Shown piece by piece: positions 8,650 to 17,343 of a DNA stretch of 64,000 bases. The stretch is from Agathobaculum hominis (GTDB taxonomy: Bacteria > Bacillota > Clostridia > Oscillospirales > Butyricicoccaceae): NCBI RefSeq assembly GCF_014288055.1, contig NZ_JACOPK010000006.1, positions 1 to 64,000 of the forward strand, written 5' to 3'. The notes under the pieces were generated by a model, which had not been told where the DNA came from, searched no databases, and saw only the letters and a program-made list of their open reading frames with translations. Position 1 is the stretch's first letter. The number at the start of each line of letters is the position of its first letter. The translations under genes and the position numbers were made by a program.

Positions 8650-9486
8650 ATGAACTGGAACATTATTACGGATTCAAGCTGTGATCTGCTCCCTTCCTCC
8701 AGTCCGGACGGAGGGATCCGGCTGACCAGTGTGCCGTTTACCATCCGCATCGGGGAGCGGGATTTTGTCGATGACGAGCATCTGGATACGATGGAAATGC
8801 TCTCCGCCATGGAGCAGGAACGCTCGGCCAGCCACACCTCCTGCCCCACGCCGGACGCATGGCTGGCGCAGTTTGAACAGGCGGACTGCGCGATCGCGAT
8901 CACCATTTCCTCGCAGCTGTCCGGCAGCATGAACAGCGCTCTTGCGGCAAGAGATATGGCGCTGGAGAAAGATCCGGATAAAAAGATCGTCATTCTGGAC
9001 TCCTTTTCCACCGGACCGGAGGTTCTGCTCTGCGTAAAGGAGATCGAGCGCCTGATCCGGCAGGGTCATGCCTTTGACGATATTGCGGCGCACGCCAGAG
9101 GTTTTCTGCAGAAAACCAGAATCCTCTTTGCGCTCTCCTCGTTTGACAACCTGATCAAGAACGGACGCATCCACCGTCTGACGGGTATGCTCGCCAAGGC
9201 TCTCGGCATCTGGGGCATCGGCAGCGGCAGCGACGAGGGAAAGATCGCATTTGAAAGCAAGGCGCGCGGTGCGAAAAAGGCCGTACAGACGCTGGTCAGC
9301 ACCATGAAGGAGCACGGATTCATCGGCGGAAATGTTGCGATCAGCCATTGTGATAATTTCGCACTGGCTCAGACGCTGAAAAACAGCATTCTGGATATCT
9401 GGGAAAATACCAGTATCGAGATCCTGCCGACCCGCGGGCTCTGCAGCTACTACGCCGAGCGCGGCGGATTGATCGTCAGCTACTGA
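8650..9486 (+). CDS. DegV family fatty-acid-binding protein
   Basis: A 278-residue DegV protein. The family binds a fatty acid and delivers it to fatty acid kinase. The N-terminal IITDSSCDL motif, the TSCPTPDAW substrate-pocket segment, ITISSQLSGSMNSA and the NLIKNGRIHRLTG motif are all present. I start at ATG 8650, preceded by AGAGAAAGGA. An upstream in-frame ATG at 8527 gives 41 residues with no DegV character. It is a single-gene unit between a TATAAT promoter and a strong terminator. Confidence 0.92.
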   Translation: MNWNIITDSSCDLLPSSSPDGGIRLTSVPFTIRIGERDFVDDEHLDTMEMLSAMEQERSASHTSCPTPDAWLAQFEQADCAIAITISSQLSGSMNSALAARDMALEKDPDKKIVILDSFSTGPEVLLCVKEIERLIRQGHAFDDIAAHARGFLQKTRILFALSSFDNLIKNGRIHRLTGMLAKALGIWGIGSGSDEGKIAFESKARGAKKAVQTLVSTMKEHGFIGGNVAISHCDNFALAQTLKNSILDIWENTSIEILPTRGLCSYYAERGGLIVSY

Positions 9487-9522
9487 GCCGGAGCCGATCG
9501 GCCGTCTCCGTTTTTAACAAAC

Positions 9523-9555
9523 AAAGGGCGAAACCGCATGGTTTCGCCCTTTTTC
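9523..9555 (+). terminator. Terminator after degV
   Basis: AAAGGGCGAAAC pairs with GTTTCGCCCTTT, followed by a T run. Confidence 0.93.
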
Positions 9556-9617
9556 TGTTCGATTGATTGATTTCCGCTCACAGCTCGGTGATGCGGTTGA
9601 CGGTATCGAGCGCCATG

Positions 9618-9768
9618 CCCGGTCACAAGCGCCCATGCAGCCTTGCCTTCCCGCCTGATCGTCCTGCCTGCGCATCTCCTGATAGCCTTCGCGCTGCTCA
9701 AAGGTATAGCCGGAGCGGTCGCGGTCCTCGAAAAAGGTGAGGCTGCTGCCGGGAAAGCGCGTTCAGAA
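9618..9768 (-). pseudogene. Remnant of a second serine recombinase gene
   Basis: About 150 bp nearly identical to two separate parts of the recombinase at 4785-6941. One part encodes SSLTFFEDRDRSGYTFEQRE (matching 6730-6820). The other encodes RREGKAAWALVT in another frame (matching 6225-6270). The intervening ~400 bp and the rest of the gene are deleted, so it is certainly inactive. It indicates that a related copy once sat here, either as a tandem element or as a duplication. Confidence 0.85.
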
Positions 9769-9841
9769 AATAAGGGATTGGACATATGTAACAAAAATTC
9801 AATCGCATTTTAGTGCATTTCTGCTGATACATTTTGAAGAG

Positions 9842-9871
9842 GGTTACAGAAAATATATCTTTTTCTGTAAC
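9842..9871 (+). promoter_or_regulatory. Leader hairpin upstream of the large wall protein
   Basis: GGTTACAGAAAA and TTTTCTGTAACC form a stable hairpin in the AT-rich stretch 9770-9974. TTGAAG (about 9834) could be a -35, but no convincing -10 was seen. The role is unknown; a transcript start nearby would make it a 5' leader element. Confidence 0.4.
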
Positions 9872-9974
9872 CGCTGCGTGGTATCCTTATATCATACAAG
9901 GGGAGCACCGTACCGGAGCCGATGCCCGGACGGGTACAGCGAACTGTGAGACTTCATGATAAAGGACTGATATT

Positions 9975-12900
9975 ATGAGTAACAGGCAGAGATATTTCAA
10001 GAGATTGCTTGCTGTCATGCTGTCGCTCAATCTGACGTTCGGTATGGGAACATACAGCGCATTTGCGGCAGAGCTGGAAGCAGAATCGACGGCTGCGGCT
10101 TCCGAGGAGAGCACAGTCGATACAGCACCGGAGCCCCCGGCTGCACCGGAAAACCCGGCAGCACCGGAAAACCCGGCAGCACCGGAAAATCCGGCCGCAC
10201 CGGAAAACCCGGCCGCACCGGAAAACCCGGCAGCGCCGGAAAACCCGGCAGCACCGGAAAACCCGGCAGCGCCGGAAAACCCGGCAGCACCGGAAAATCC
10301 GGCCGCACCGGAAAATCCGGCAGCACCGGAAAACCCGGCAGCGTCGGCAACCCCGGCGGCGCTGACGGCTGACGAGGCCGCACCGGCTGAGGTCGAGGCG
10401 CGCGTCACCGACTTCACTACCGAGGACGGTATCAAGTATTCCGTGGTAGACGGCGGCGTTTCGGTGCAGGACTACACGGGTAATGCGTCCGAGCTTGTCA
10501 TCCCGGCGTCCGTAACCTGGAATGATGAAAGCTATGATGTGGTAAGTGTTCTGCGCGGTATCCAGAACAACACGAACCTTACCAGCGTGGACATTCAGGC
10601 GCCGATCACGAGCCTGAACAACTCTCTGTTTATGGGCTGTACCTCGCTGACGCATGTAGGCCTTCCGGATACCCTCAGGGAGATCGAGACGGCGGCGTTC
10701 AGCGGCTGCACCTCGCTGACGCAGATCGACCTGCCGGAGGGACTGGAGGTCATCGGCAGCAGAGCGTTTCGGAACACCGCACTCGAGAGCATTACGCTGC
10801 CGGATTCGCTGACCGAGATCAAAGCAGGTGCGTTCGCCGGTCTGACCTCGCTCAAGAGCGTAGACTTCAACCATGTATCCGCGCGCATCGGCGACAAGGC
10901 ATTTCAGCACTGCTCCGCACTGACGAACATTACCGGCACGGAAAAAATCACCGAGATCGGCAGCTACGCATTCGGCTCGGACGATCAGAGCGGAGAAAAC
11001 GGCAACGTTTATGTTCCGTTCGCCGGCGAGCTCGCGCTGGACAGCGTGACGAACCTCGGCCGGGCGGCCTTCAAAAACTGCCTGTACCTGTCCCGCGTGA
11101 CCGGTCTGGACAATGTGACCGAAATTCCGCAGGAGGCCTTCGACCACTGCTTCCGTCTGACCGGCGTGACCGGCCTCGGCAATGTCACCCGTCTCGGTGA
11201 CAAGGCCTTTGCAAACTGCCGGGCATATATTTCCAGAAAATATACCGGCATCACGGAGCTGGAGGGTCTGGAGCTTTCCAATCTGCGCGTGATCGGCGCT
11301 TCGGCGCTCGCGAGTGTGCAGGTTCCGTTTGAAGTGGATGAAACCTCCTTTGCAAATCTTGAGTCGCTCGGAGCCGGCGCGTTCAACGGTGCAGTAAAGC
11401 TGACCGGCAAACTGGTCCTGCCCGAGAGCATTGAGAAAATCGGCGAAAATACCTTCCGCGCGACCGGCATCACGGAGGCTGTGCTTCCGGACAGCGTGCA
11501 GTCGATCGGCAGCCTCGCCTTCTTCAACTGTAAAAAACTGACCAGCGTACAGATCGGCTGCAAGGACGGCCAGTCGAGCCGTCTGCTCGCAATCGATACC
11601 GGCGCTTTTGCAAACGACAAGGCGATCACCTCCTTTGTCATCGAGGCGGCCAGATCCGAGGTCTCGGTATCGAAGGAGAAGGTAAAACTCAACCCCATTT
11701 CTACCTTCGATAGCATGCCGGCAGAGGTCGAAGCGATTATGGTTTATACCGTGCAGTCCATCGAGGGCCCGCAGATCTATGCGGACGATGATGCGACCAC
11801 GCTTCAGACGGCGATCAACAACGCTGAGGACGGCGCTGTCATCACCGCGACCCGAAGCTTTGCGCTCGATGCGACCGTGACCGTTCCGAAGGGAAAAACC
11901 GTTACGCTGACGGACGGCGGCAAAAACCTCACGGCTGCGACCGTCAAAAACTTCCGCGGCCCGGTATTCGAAATCGAGGAGGGCGCGGCGCTGATCCTTG
12001 ACGGCACGTTCACCTTCAAGTGCCATCACATCACCGGCGGCCGGTTCGCACAGGTAAATGGCTCGCTGACGCTTTCCGGCGGCAGAATTTTCGGCCTTGC
12101 CAGCGACAGCGCAGACAGCGGCGTTATCTATGTTGACGGCGGCGGCTCTCTGACCATGAACGGCGGCACGATCACGGAAAACCGGTTCACCAACCAGTAC
12201 AGCGGCGCGGTCGTTCTGAATAACGGCACGATGAACATGACGGACGGCTGCATCACGGCGAACACCGCGGCAGCGGACAATGCTTCGGCAGGCGTTCTGG
12301 TCAAAGAAGGCTCTGTGTTCACCATGGACGGCGGCACGATCTCCGACGGCACCGGCACCCGCGGCGCGGGCGTTCTGGTGGGTCTGCCGGGCGGCGTCTA
12401 TAACGAGAGCACCGCTGCAAGGTTTGTCATGAACGACGGCACGATCTCCGGCAATACCGCAAACGCGACGACCGCGACGGTCAACGCAGGCGGCGGCGGT
12501 GTCTTTGTACAGGACAACGCGGAATTCACTATGAACGGCGGCACCATCACCGGAAACCGTGCGGCAGGCAACGGCATGGGCGGCGGCGTTGCGACTGCGA
12601 ATGAGGCGAAGAACGACGGCGGCCGGTTCACCATGAACGGCGGCACGATCTCGAACAATTCCGCCTCCTGCGGCGGCGGCGTTTACAGCTTTTCGCAGAA
12701 TACGGTTGTCCTCCGCGGCGGCTTTATCGTAAACAACAAGGCAGGCATGAACGGCGGCGGTGTCTATGTCAGCACGCCTCCGTACAATATCCGCATCGAA
12801 AAGGCACTCGTTACCGGCAATACCGCAGAAATTATGGGCGGCGGCATCTGGTCCTGCCCGACCGGCACGGTCTCCCTCGGTACGGACAGCGCCGTATTCG

Positions 12901-13925
12901 GCAACACCGCAAAGCAGGCGGGCGATGACCTTGCATTCCTGTCCAAGGAGAGCGGCTATTCCAGCAGCTTCTCCGGCAGACAGCTTGGCGGAGCGCTGGT
13001 CACCTGGTACCGCGACAACGCGCTGATCAGCGCAGGACAGTTCGGCGGCTGCGGCAATGAACGGTTCGACGCACAAAACCCGGGCAGCCCGGCTGCACCG
13101 GCGGCAGGCGAGAGCAGGAGCTATGCGCTCAAGGCGCTCGTTTCCGCAGACGGCAGGGCAATGGCGGAAAAGGCGGCGGAGCTGTTCATTCAGGGCAACA
13201 CAGCGCCGCGCGGCGGCGGCATCGGCACGAACGGCGAGGTCATCCTCGACGGAAACGATACCCCGACGGAGCCGATCGACATTACCGTACACAAGGTCTG
13301 GAAGGGCGGCGAGAGCTACCCGTCCGCAGTAACCATCAATCTGATTCGCACAGATGCGGCAGGCAGCAGCACGGTGATCGGTACGGCCCTGCTGAGCGAA
13401 AAGTCGCTCGACAAGGACGGCGGCGCATGGTCGCATACGTTTACCGGTCTGGACAGCGGCTTCACCTATTCGGTCTCCGAGGAGACGGTAGAGGGCTATG
13501 ACACTGCGGTTTCCGGCGATGCGCAGAACGGCTTCACGGTCACCAACACGAAAAAGAGCGACAATCCAGGCGGCGGCGGTGGCGGCGGCCATCACAGACC
13601 CGACCCGAAGCCGGATCCCAAGCCGGATCCCAAGCCTGACGATCCGACCAATCCTCCGGTAGATATTCCGGACGATCCGACCCCGACCTCTCCGCTTCCG
13701 CCGGTCAATGCACAGGATATCGCGGACGGCGAGATCCCGACCGGCACTGACGAAAAAAAGCCGGAGGAGACCGGGAAGCAGGAAACCGTCACGATCAAGG
13801 ACGAGGTTCCGACGTCGAGCGTTCCGAAAACCGGCGACATCGGCGGCCTGTGGGCGGCGCTCTGTGCACTGTCCGCTCTGGGACTGGCGTTCCTCGGCCG
13901 GAAGAAAAAGCACGACGACAACTGA
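9975..13925 (+). CDS. Large wall-anchored surface protein (LRR, beta-helix, Cna-B, VPKTG anchor)
   Basis: A 1316-residue secreted protein. In order: signal peptide (to about residue 34, ending AFA), 11 tandem APENPA hexapeptides (residues 57-122), BspA-type leucine-rich repeats (about 150-560, pattern ITLPDSLTEIKAGAFAG), a right-handed beta-helix region with recurrent MNGGTI turns (about 610-1000), a Cna-B-like domain (ITVHKVWKGG...), a Pro/Asp/Lys stalk, and a VPKTGD sorting signal with hydrophobic helix and RKKK tail. It is thus likely attached to peptidoglycan by a sortase and may act in adhesion (inference). It ends at a bidirectional terminator. Confidence 0.93.
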   Translation: MSNRQRYFKRLLAVMLSLNLTFGMGTYSAFAAELEAESTAAASEESTVDTAPEPPAAPENPAAPENPAAPENPAAPENPAAPENPAAPENPAAPENPAAPENPAAPENPAAPENPAAPENPAASATPAALTADEAAPAEVEARVTDFTTEDGIKYSVVDGGVSVQDYTGNASELVIPASVTWNDESYDVVSVLRGIQNNTNLTSVDIQAPITSLNNSLFMGCTSLTHVGLPDTLREIETAAFSGCTSLTQIDLPEGLEVIGSRAFRNTALESITLPDSLTEIKAGAFAGLTSLKSVDFNHVSARIGDKAFQHCSALTNITGTEKITEIGSYAFGSDDQSGENGNVYVPFAGELALDSVTNLGRAAFKNCLYLSRVTGLDNVTEIPQEAFDHCFRLTGVTGLGNVTRLGDKAFANCRAYISRKYTGITELEGLELSNLRVIGASALASVQVPFEVDETSFANLESLGAGAFNGAVKLTGKLVLPESIEKIGENTFRATGITEAVLPDSVQSIGSLAFFNCKKLTSVQIGCKDGQSSRLLAIDTGAFANDKAITSFVIEAARSEVSVSKEKVKLNPISTFDSMPAEVEAIMVYTVQSIEGPQIYADDDATTLQTAINNAEDGAVITATRSFALDATVTVPKGKTVTLTDGGKNLTAATVKNFRGPVFEIEEGAALILDGTFTFKCHHITGGRFAQVNGSLTLSGGRIFGLASDSADSGVIYVDGGGSLTMNGGTITENRFTNQYSGAVVLNNGTMNMTDGCITANTAAADNASAGVLVKEGSVFTMDGGTISDGTGTRGAGVLVGLPGGVYNESTAARFVMNDGTISGNTANATTATVNAGGGGVFVQDNAEFTMNGGTITGNRAAGNGMGGGVATANEAKNDGGRFTMNGGTISNNSASCGGGVYSFSQNTVVLRGGFIVNNKAGMNGGGVYVSTPPYNIRIEKALVTGNTAEIMGGGIWSCPTGTVSLGTDSAVFGNTAKQAGDDLAFLSKESGYSSSFSGRQLGGALVTWYRDNALISAGQFGGCGNERFDAQNPGSPAAPAAGESRSYALKALVSADGRAMAEKAAELFIQGNTAPRGGGIGTNGEVILDGNDTPTEPIDITVHKVWKGGESYPSAVTINLIRTDAAGSSTVIGTALLSEKSLDKDGGAWSHTFTGLDSGFTYSVSEETVEGYDTAVSGDAQNGFTVTNTKKSDNPGGGGGGGHHRPDPKPDPKPDPKPDDPTNPPVDIPDDPTPTSPLPPVNAQDIADGEIPTGTDEKKPEETGKQETVTIKDEVPTSSVPKTGDIGGLWAALCALSALGLAFLGRKKKHDDN
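10143..10340 (+). repeat. Eleven 18-bp tandem repeats encoding APENPA
   Basis: The unit GCACCGGAAAACCCGGCA occurs 11 times without gaps. Variation is almost only at third positions (A/G, C/T, A/C), so the peptide is invariant. The repeats form a Pro-rich stalk between signal peptide and LRR domain. 18-bp units keep the frame if the copy number changes. Confidence 0.98.
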
Positions 13926-13931
13926 AAAAAG

Positions 13932-13973
13932 GACCGGGACTGTCTCCTAATGAGACAGTCCCGGTCTTTTTTT
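13932..13973. terminator. Bidirectional terminator between the wall protein and LuxR regulator 1
   Basis: A 14-bp stem (GACCGGGACTGTCT / AGACAGTCCCGGTC) has T runs on both strands and serves the two convergent genes. Confidence 0.93.
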
Positions 13974-13975
13974 CG

Positions 13976-15673
13976 CTATTCTTGTTTCGTCTGCTCCCGT
14001 TCCATCTGCATGAGCGCGTAGCAGAGCTGGAGATGGCGGATCTTATGGATCTTCGTCTTTTCGTAGATCCGCTTCCGGTAGGTATCAATGGTGCTCGGGG
14101 CGCTGCCGATCAGTTCTGCGCACTGACGGGCGCTGAGGCCTCGGGCGAGCGCATCGCAGATCTCGAGCTCCTTGGAGCTGAGCCGGGCATAGCCGGCCAG
14201 AAAGTTCTCATAGTCCTTCGAATCCAGCTCTTTTTTTCCCAGATAGGCCAGACGGCGGATCTCCATGAGTGAATCATCCAGCTGTACCTGCGTATCCTCT
14301 ACCTGATTCTGCATATTCTCGACCTGTCCCTGCAGATCCTGCTTTTCGCTGCGAAGCTGTTCATTCTGCGAGCGGAAGAGATCGGCACGCTGCTGTATGC
14401 CCTGCTTTTCCGTTTCCAGATCGGTAATCGTCTGCTCATGGAAGCGCAGCTTCGCGGAGACGGGACGAAGCTCGTCGAAGGTCATCTGCGCGCCGCCGCA
14501 GTCCTCTTCCTTGAGAAGCTCGATGTCCCGCATGACGGGGCGCAGATAGCGGCGGGTATAGTAAAGACAGCAGACCACGCCGAAAAACAGCAGCAGCAGC
14601 AAAAGTCCGCCGATCTCCAGAACGCTTTTCAGCAGAATGCCGTGATAGGTGCGCCGGGGAAACAGCACAGTGAGCGTATGCGGCTCCGGATCTCCGACAG
14701 CTGCGAGAAACGGCTGGGAAAGTCCCACAAAGGAGGACTCTGTCCCGCTGTACGCCGTCAGTCCCTCCCGGATGCTTTTTTCCGTCAGCCGTTCCTCCGG
14801 CACGAAGCAGAAGCCATCGGCGGGATAGGTGACGAGGCTTTGAGAAGCGTCCAGACCGTCCGCGCCGTCCGACAGAACGCAGGCAAGGCTGCTCATGCCG
14901 GAGGGCTGAATGTGGTGGGCGGAGAAGTAGGTCTGATTGATGGAAAAGCCGCACAGGCCGTATACCGTGCCGTCCGCTCCCAGCATGGGAACGGTCAGCA
15001 GGATCGCGCGCTCCGAGGTGCCCGGCAGGGTCAGCAACTCGGTCGTCCGGCAGTCGCGGTCAATGGGGGCGGAGGCGGTATTCAGATGCTCGGCAAGGCC
15101 GGGGAAATCCGAAAGCCTGAATTCCTGCGCCCACTTTCGGTGGGGCATCACATGATTCTGCCGCCCGGCGCCGGCCATGCCCCGGTAGAGCAGCAGATCG
15201 CTGCTCATGCGGGCAGAGTTGCCGCGCTGGAGAAACAGACCGCTGCGGAAGTCATCGCCGCTCAAAGAGGCGTTCAGCATCACAAACGCGCCGGAGCAGT
15301 CTGCCTGCCGGACGTACTGACACAGCGAATCCAGCATGGCTCCCTGCAGACGCTCTGCGGTGTCCGGATCCCAGCTCGCCGCCGACAGATCCGGCGTCTG
15401 CTCCTCCACGATGGCGGTCATGTCCTCGGAGAGGTGGATGCCCATGACGGCAACGTTCCGCCACAGAGATGCCATATCCGAGGCGAAGGCCTCCATGCGG
15501 AAATTCAGCGATGTGACCAGCTCTTCGCGGGGGCTTTTCAGCTGATTGAAGAAAAACAGACCCGCCACCAGCGCTGCCGCCAGAATGAGAGCCAGAGTGA
15601 TCATATAAAACGCTAGCCGCTTCTGCATGGAGCGGCGGATATTATGAAATTCAGAAAGAGAGGATCGCGTCAT
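13976..15673 (-). CDS. Membrane-spanning LuxR-type regulator 1 (extracellular sensor)
   Basis: A 565-residue one-component receptor. TM1 is at residues about 19-42, then a ~300-residue extracellular sensor, TM2 (about 347-372), a long coiled coil (about 410-470, Gln/Glu-rich), and a C-terminal LuxR HTH (about 495-555: LSSKELEICDALARGLS... TIDTYRKRIYEK). The start is ATG 15673 with GGAGG upstream. It lies 31 nt downstream of solute-binding lipoprotein 1 and is surely co-transcribed with it. It has the same topology as the regulator at 18698, in mirror image. I infer that the lipoprotein delivers a ligand to the sensor domain. The ligand and targets are unknown. Confidence 0.85.
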   Translation of the reverse strand: MTRSSLSEFHNIRRSMQKRLAFYMITLALILAAALVAGLFFFNQLKSPREELVTSLNFRMEAFASDMASLWRNVAVMGIHLSEDMTAIVEEQTPDLSAASWDPDTAERLQGAMLDSLCQYVRQADCSGAFVMLNASLSGDDFRSGLFLQRGNSARMSSDLLLYRGMAGAGRQNHVMPHRKWAQEFRLSDFPGLAEHLNTASAPIDRDCRTTELLTLPGTSERAILLTVPMLGADGTVYGLCGFSINQTYFSAHHIQPSGMSSLACVLSDGADGLDASQSLVTYPADGFCFVPEERLTEKSIREGLTAYSGTESSFVGLSQPFLAAVGDPEPHTLTVLFPRRTYHGILLKSVLEIGGLLLLLLFFGVVCCLYYTRRYLRPVMRDIELLKEEDCGGAQMTFDELRPVSAKLRFHEQTITDLETEKQGIQQRADLFRSQNEQLRSEKQDLQGQVENMQNQVEDTQVQLDDSLMEIRRLAYLGKKELDSKDYENFLAGYARLSSKELEICDALARGLSARQCAELIGSAPSTIDTYRKRIYEKTKIHKIRHLQLCYALMQMEREQTKQE

Positions 15674-15704
15674 GATCCATATCCTCCAAAAATCGTGGGA
15701 TGAT

Positions 15705-17042
15705 TTACCGGATGGAGCAGAGCAGCGCCCATGTCTCCTCCGCCAGTGCGTCCACATCCTCGCCGGACGCGGCGCGCCGGGGCAGCTCCTGCTGCATCTG
15801 ACGCAGCCCGTCGTAGAGGACGGAAACCTTGCTGTAATAGTCCGCGAAGCGCGGCTCGGACACGGGAGTATAGTCCTCCCGCATGGTTTTCAGCGCGGCA
15901 TAAAGCTGCCGGTAGCTCTCCGCCGGTTCGGGGAACCCGTCGTAATTTTCGATGTCGTCAAAGGCGCCGATGCGCACCGGCATATAGCCGGTCTGCGCCA
16001 CGAAATCCAGATTTCGCTCCGGCTCGGTCAGCCAGCGGACGAAGAGCGCCGCCGCCTCCGCCTTCTGGTCGGTGGTCCTGCAGGCGCCAAGACCAACTCC
16101 GGCCTGCGTCATCAGGGCGTCGCGGCCTGCGGTTCTGGGCATAGGCCGCACATGGAGATCCATCGGCTCCTGCGTACCGTCGCGATAGGTGACGGTATCG
16201 TTATAGTAGAGGATTGCGGCAGAGGAACCCAGACCGGAAAGCACCTCGCCGGTCATCACCTGCGTGTTGGAGTAGAGGTCGGAGACCACCACGTGCCCCT
16301 GAGCGAGCGCACGGGCGAACTGCATCCAGCTCTCCTTGAAAACGGCGTTATTCGGGTCGTACCAGCCGTTTTCGGTATAAAAATTGCCGCTTCCGCACTC
16401 CATGGCGCGAAGCTCGACGGCCCGGATGGGATAGTCCAGCGCACAGAATGTCCTGCCGCCCGACCAGTCATGGAATCTGGCGGCTGCGTCGTAAAAGCCG
16501 TCCCAGGTGGCGAGATCCTCATATTTCACGCCGCAGGCCTCGGAAAAGCGGTCGAAACCGGTGCCGTTGCACATGAAAAGCTGGGTGGATTTGGAGATCG
16601 GGAAAAGCAGCAGCCTGCCGTCCGCGCTCGTGCCGTCCTCAAGAAAGCCGGGCACGAAGTCGGAAAGCTCCTCCTCCGTGAACCAGTCGCGCCAGTCCAC
16701 CAGATTTTCCTCGCCCAGAGCGGCCGCGTCAGCGAGGTGGCAGGTGAACAGGTCGGGCATATTGAGCAGGTCGCCGCCGTTCTGCGCTTCCTTGAGAAAG
16801 CCGCCGATCTCGGCCGCACTGGACAGGTTGGAGACCCGCACGCGGACGCCGGTGTCCTGACCGATGGTGCTGTTGAACTCCTGCACCAGCGCATCCATCG
16901 GAGAGCCGGACTGCTCGCCGTAGACATGCCAGAAATCGATAGTGACCGGGTCATTTTTTTCCAGCAAAGTGTCCTCTCCGCAACCGGAGAGCGCCAGGAG
17001 AAGGACTGCTGACAGCAGCAGAGGCAGAAAACGCTTTTTCAT
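15705..17042 (-). CDS. Extracellular solute-binding lipoprotein 1
   Basis: A 445-residue family-1-type solute-binding protein. The signal peptide ends in a lipobox (ALSGC), so it is anchored to the outer face of the membrane. The fold signature begins VTIDFWHVYGEQ and ends with the late FVRWLTEPERNLDFVAQTGYMPV segment typical of sugar-binding ABC components. No permease or ATPase genes are nearby, and the partner gene is a membrane LuxR regulator, so a sensing rather than transport role is inferred. ATG 17042 has GGAGG nine bases upstream. It is clearly paralogous to the lipoprotein at 17344. Confidence 0.88.
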   Translation of the reverse strand: MKKRFLPLLLSAVLLLALSGCGEDTLLEKNDPVTIDFWHVYGEQSGSPMDALVQEFNSTIGQDTGVRVRVSNLSSAAEIGGFLKEAQNGGDLLNMPDLFTCHLADAAALGEENLVDWRDWFTEEELSDFVPGFLEDGTSADGRLLLFPISKSTQLFMCNGTGFDRFSEACGVKYEDLATWDGFYDAAARFHDWSGGRTFCALDYPIRAVELRAMECGSGNFYTENGWYDPNNAVFKESWMQFARALAQGHVVVSDLYSNTQVMTGEVLSGLGSSAAILYYNDTVTYRDGTQEPMDLHVRPMPRTAGRDALMTQAGVGLGACRTTDQKAEAAALFVRWLTEPERNLDFVAQTGYMPVRIGAFDDIENYDGFPEPAESYRQLYAALKTMREDYTPVSEPRFADYYSKVSVLYDGLRQMQQELPRRAASGEDVDALAEETWALLCSIR

Positions 17043-17343
17043 GGGAAAAACCTCCAAAATAGAACAGATGTTCGATGAAAGCGCGGATTTTTTGAAATTT
17101 TTTTTCGATTTGTACCCAGAATCGAGGATTTAGGGGACAGACAGAATCTGAAAACTGTGGTATAAGAAGGGTGTACGAAGCCGCCGAAGCCGGTTCGGCA
17201 TCGTAAAAATGATCCGTGGAGCGAGAGGGGAACTCCGTTCGTCAGCGAGCCGCACGCGAGCGGGAGCGACCTCTCGATTACAGTTCCATTGTATCATATC
17301 CCACCTTACTTTTACAAGGAAAGAAAAGGAAAGAGGCATACCC
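17043..17343. other. Divergent control region of the two receptor modules
   Basis: 300 bp without a gene. TATAAG (17161-17166) is a possible plus-strand -10. A GC-rich stretch (17215-17275) contains GAGCGAGAGG and its imperfect complement GACCTCTCG about 50 nt apart and could fold as a leader. AT-rich sequence at 17095-17115 may hold the minus-strand promoter. No single confident promoter was found. Confidence 0.4.

Noticed and set aside
9573..9618. Minus-strand peptide GMALDTVNRITEL ending in a stop, next to the recombinase remnant
   Set aside because: It looks like a gene end but is only 13 codons and cannot be assigned; too short to support a feature.
10143..10340. CRISPR-like regular repeats
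   Set aside because: Units are contiguous 18-bp coding repeats without spacers.
9954..13913. 1319-residue minus-strand open frame opposite the wall protein
   Set aside because: Arg/Ala-rich shadow with no signal, domain or ribosome binding site; the plus-strand protein has clear domains and a sorting signal.
17209..17343. 45-residue N-terminal extension of solute-binding lipoprotein 2
   Set aside because: It would bury the lipoprotein signal; the ATG at 17344 gives a standard signal peptide.
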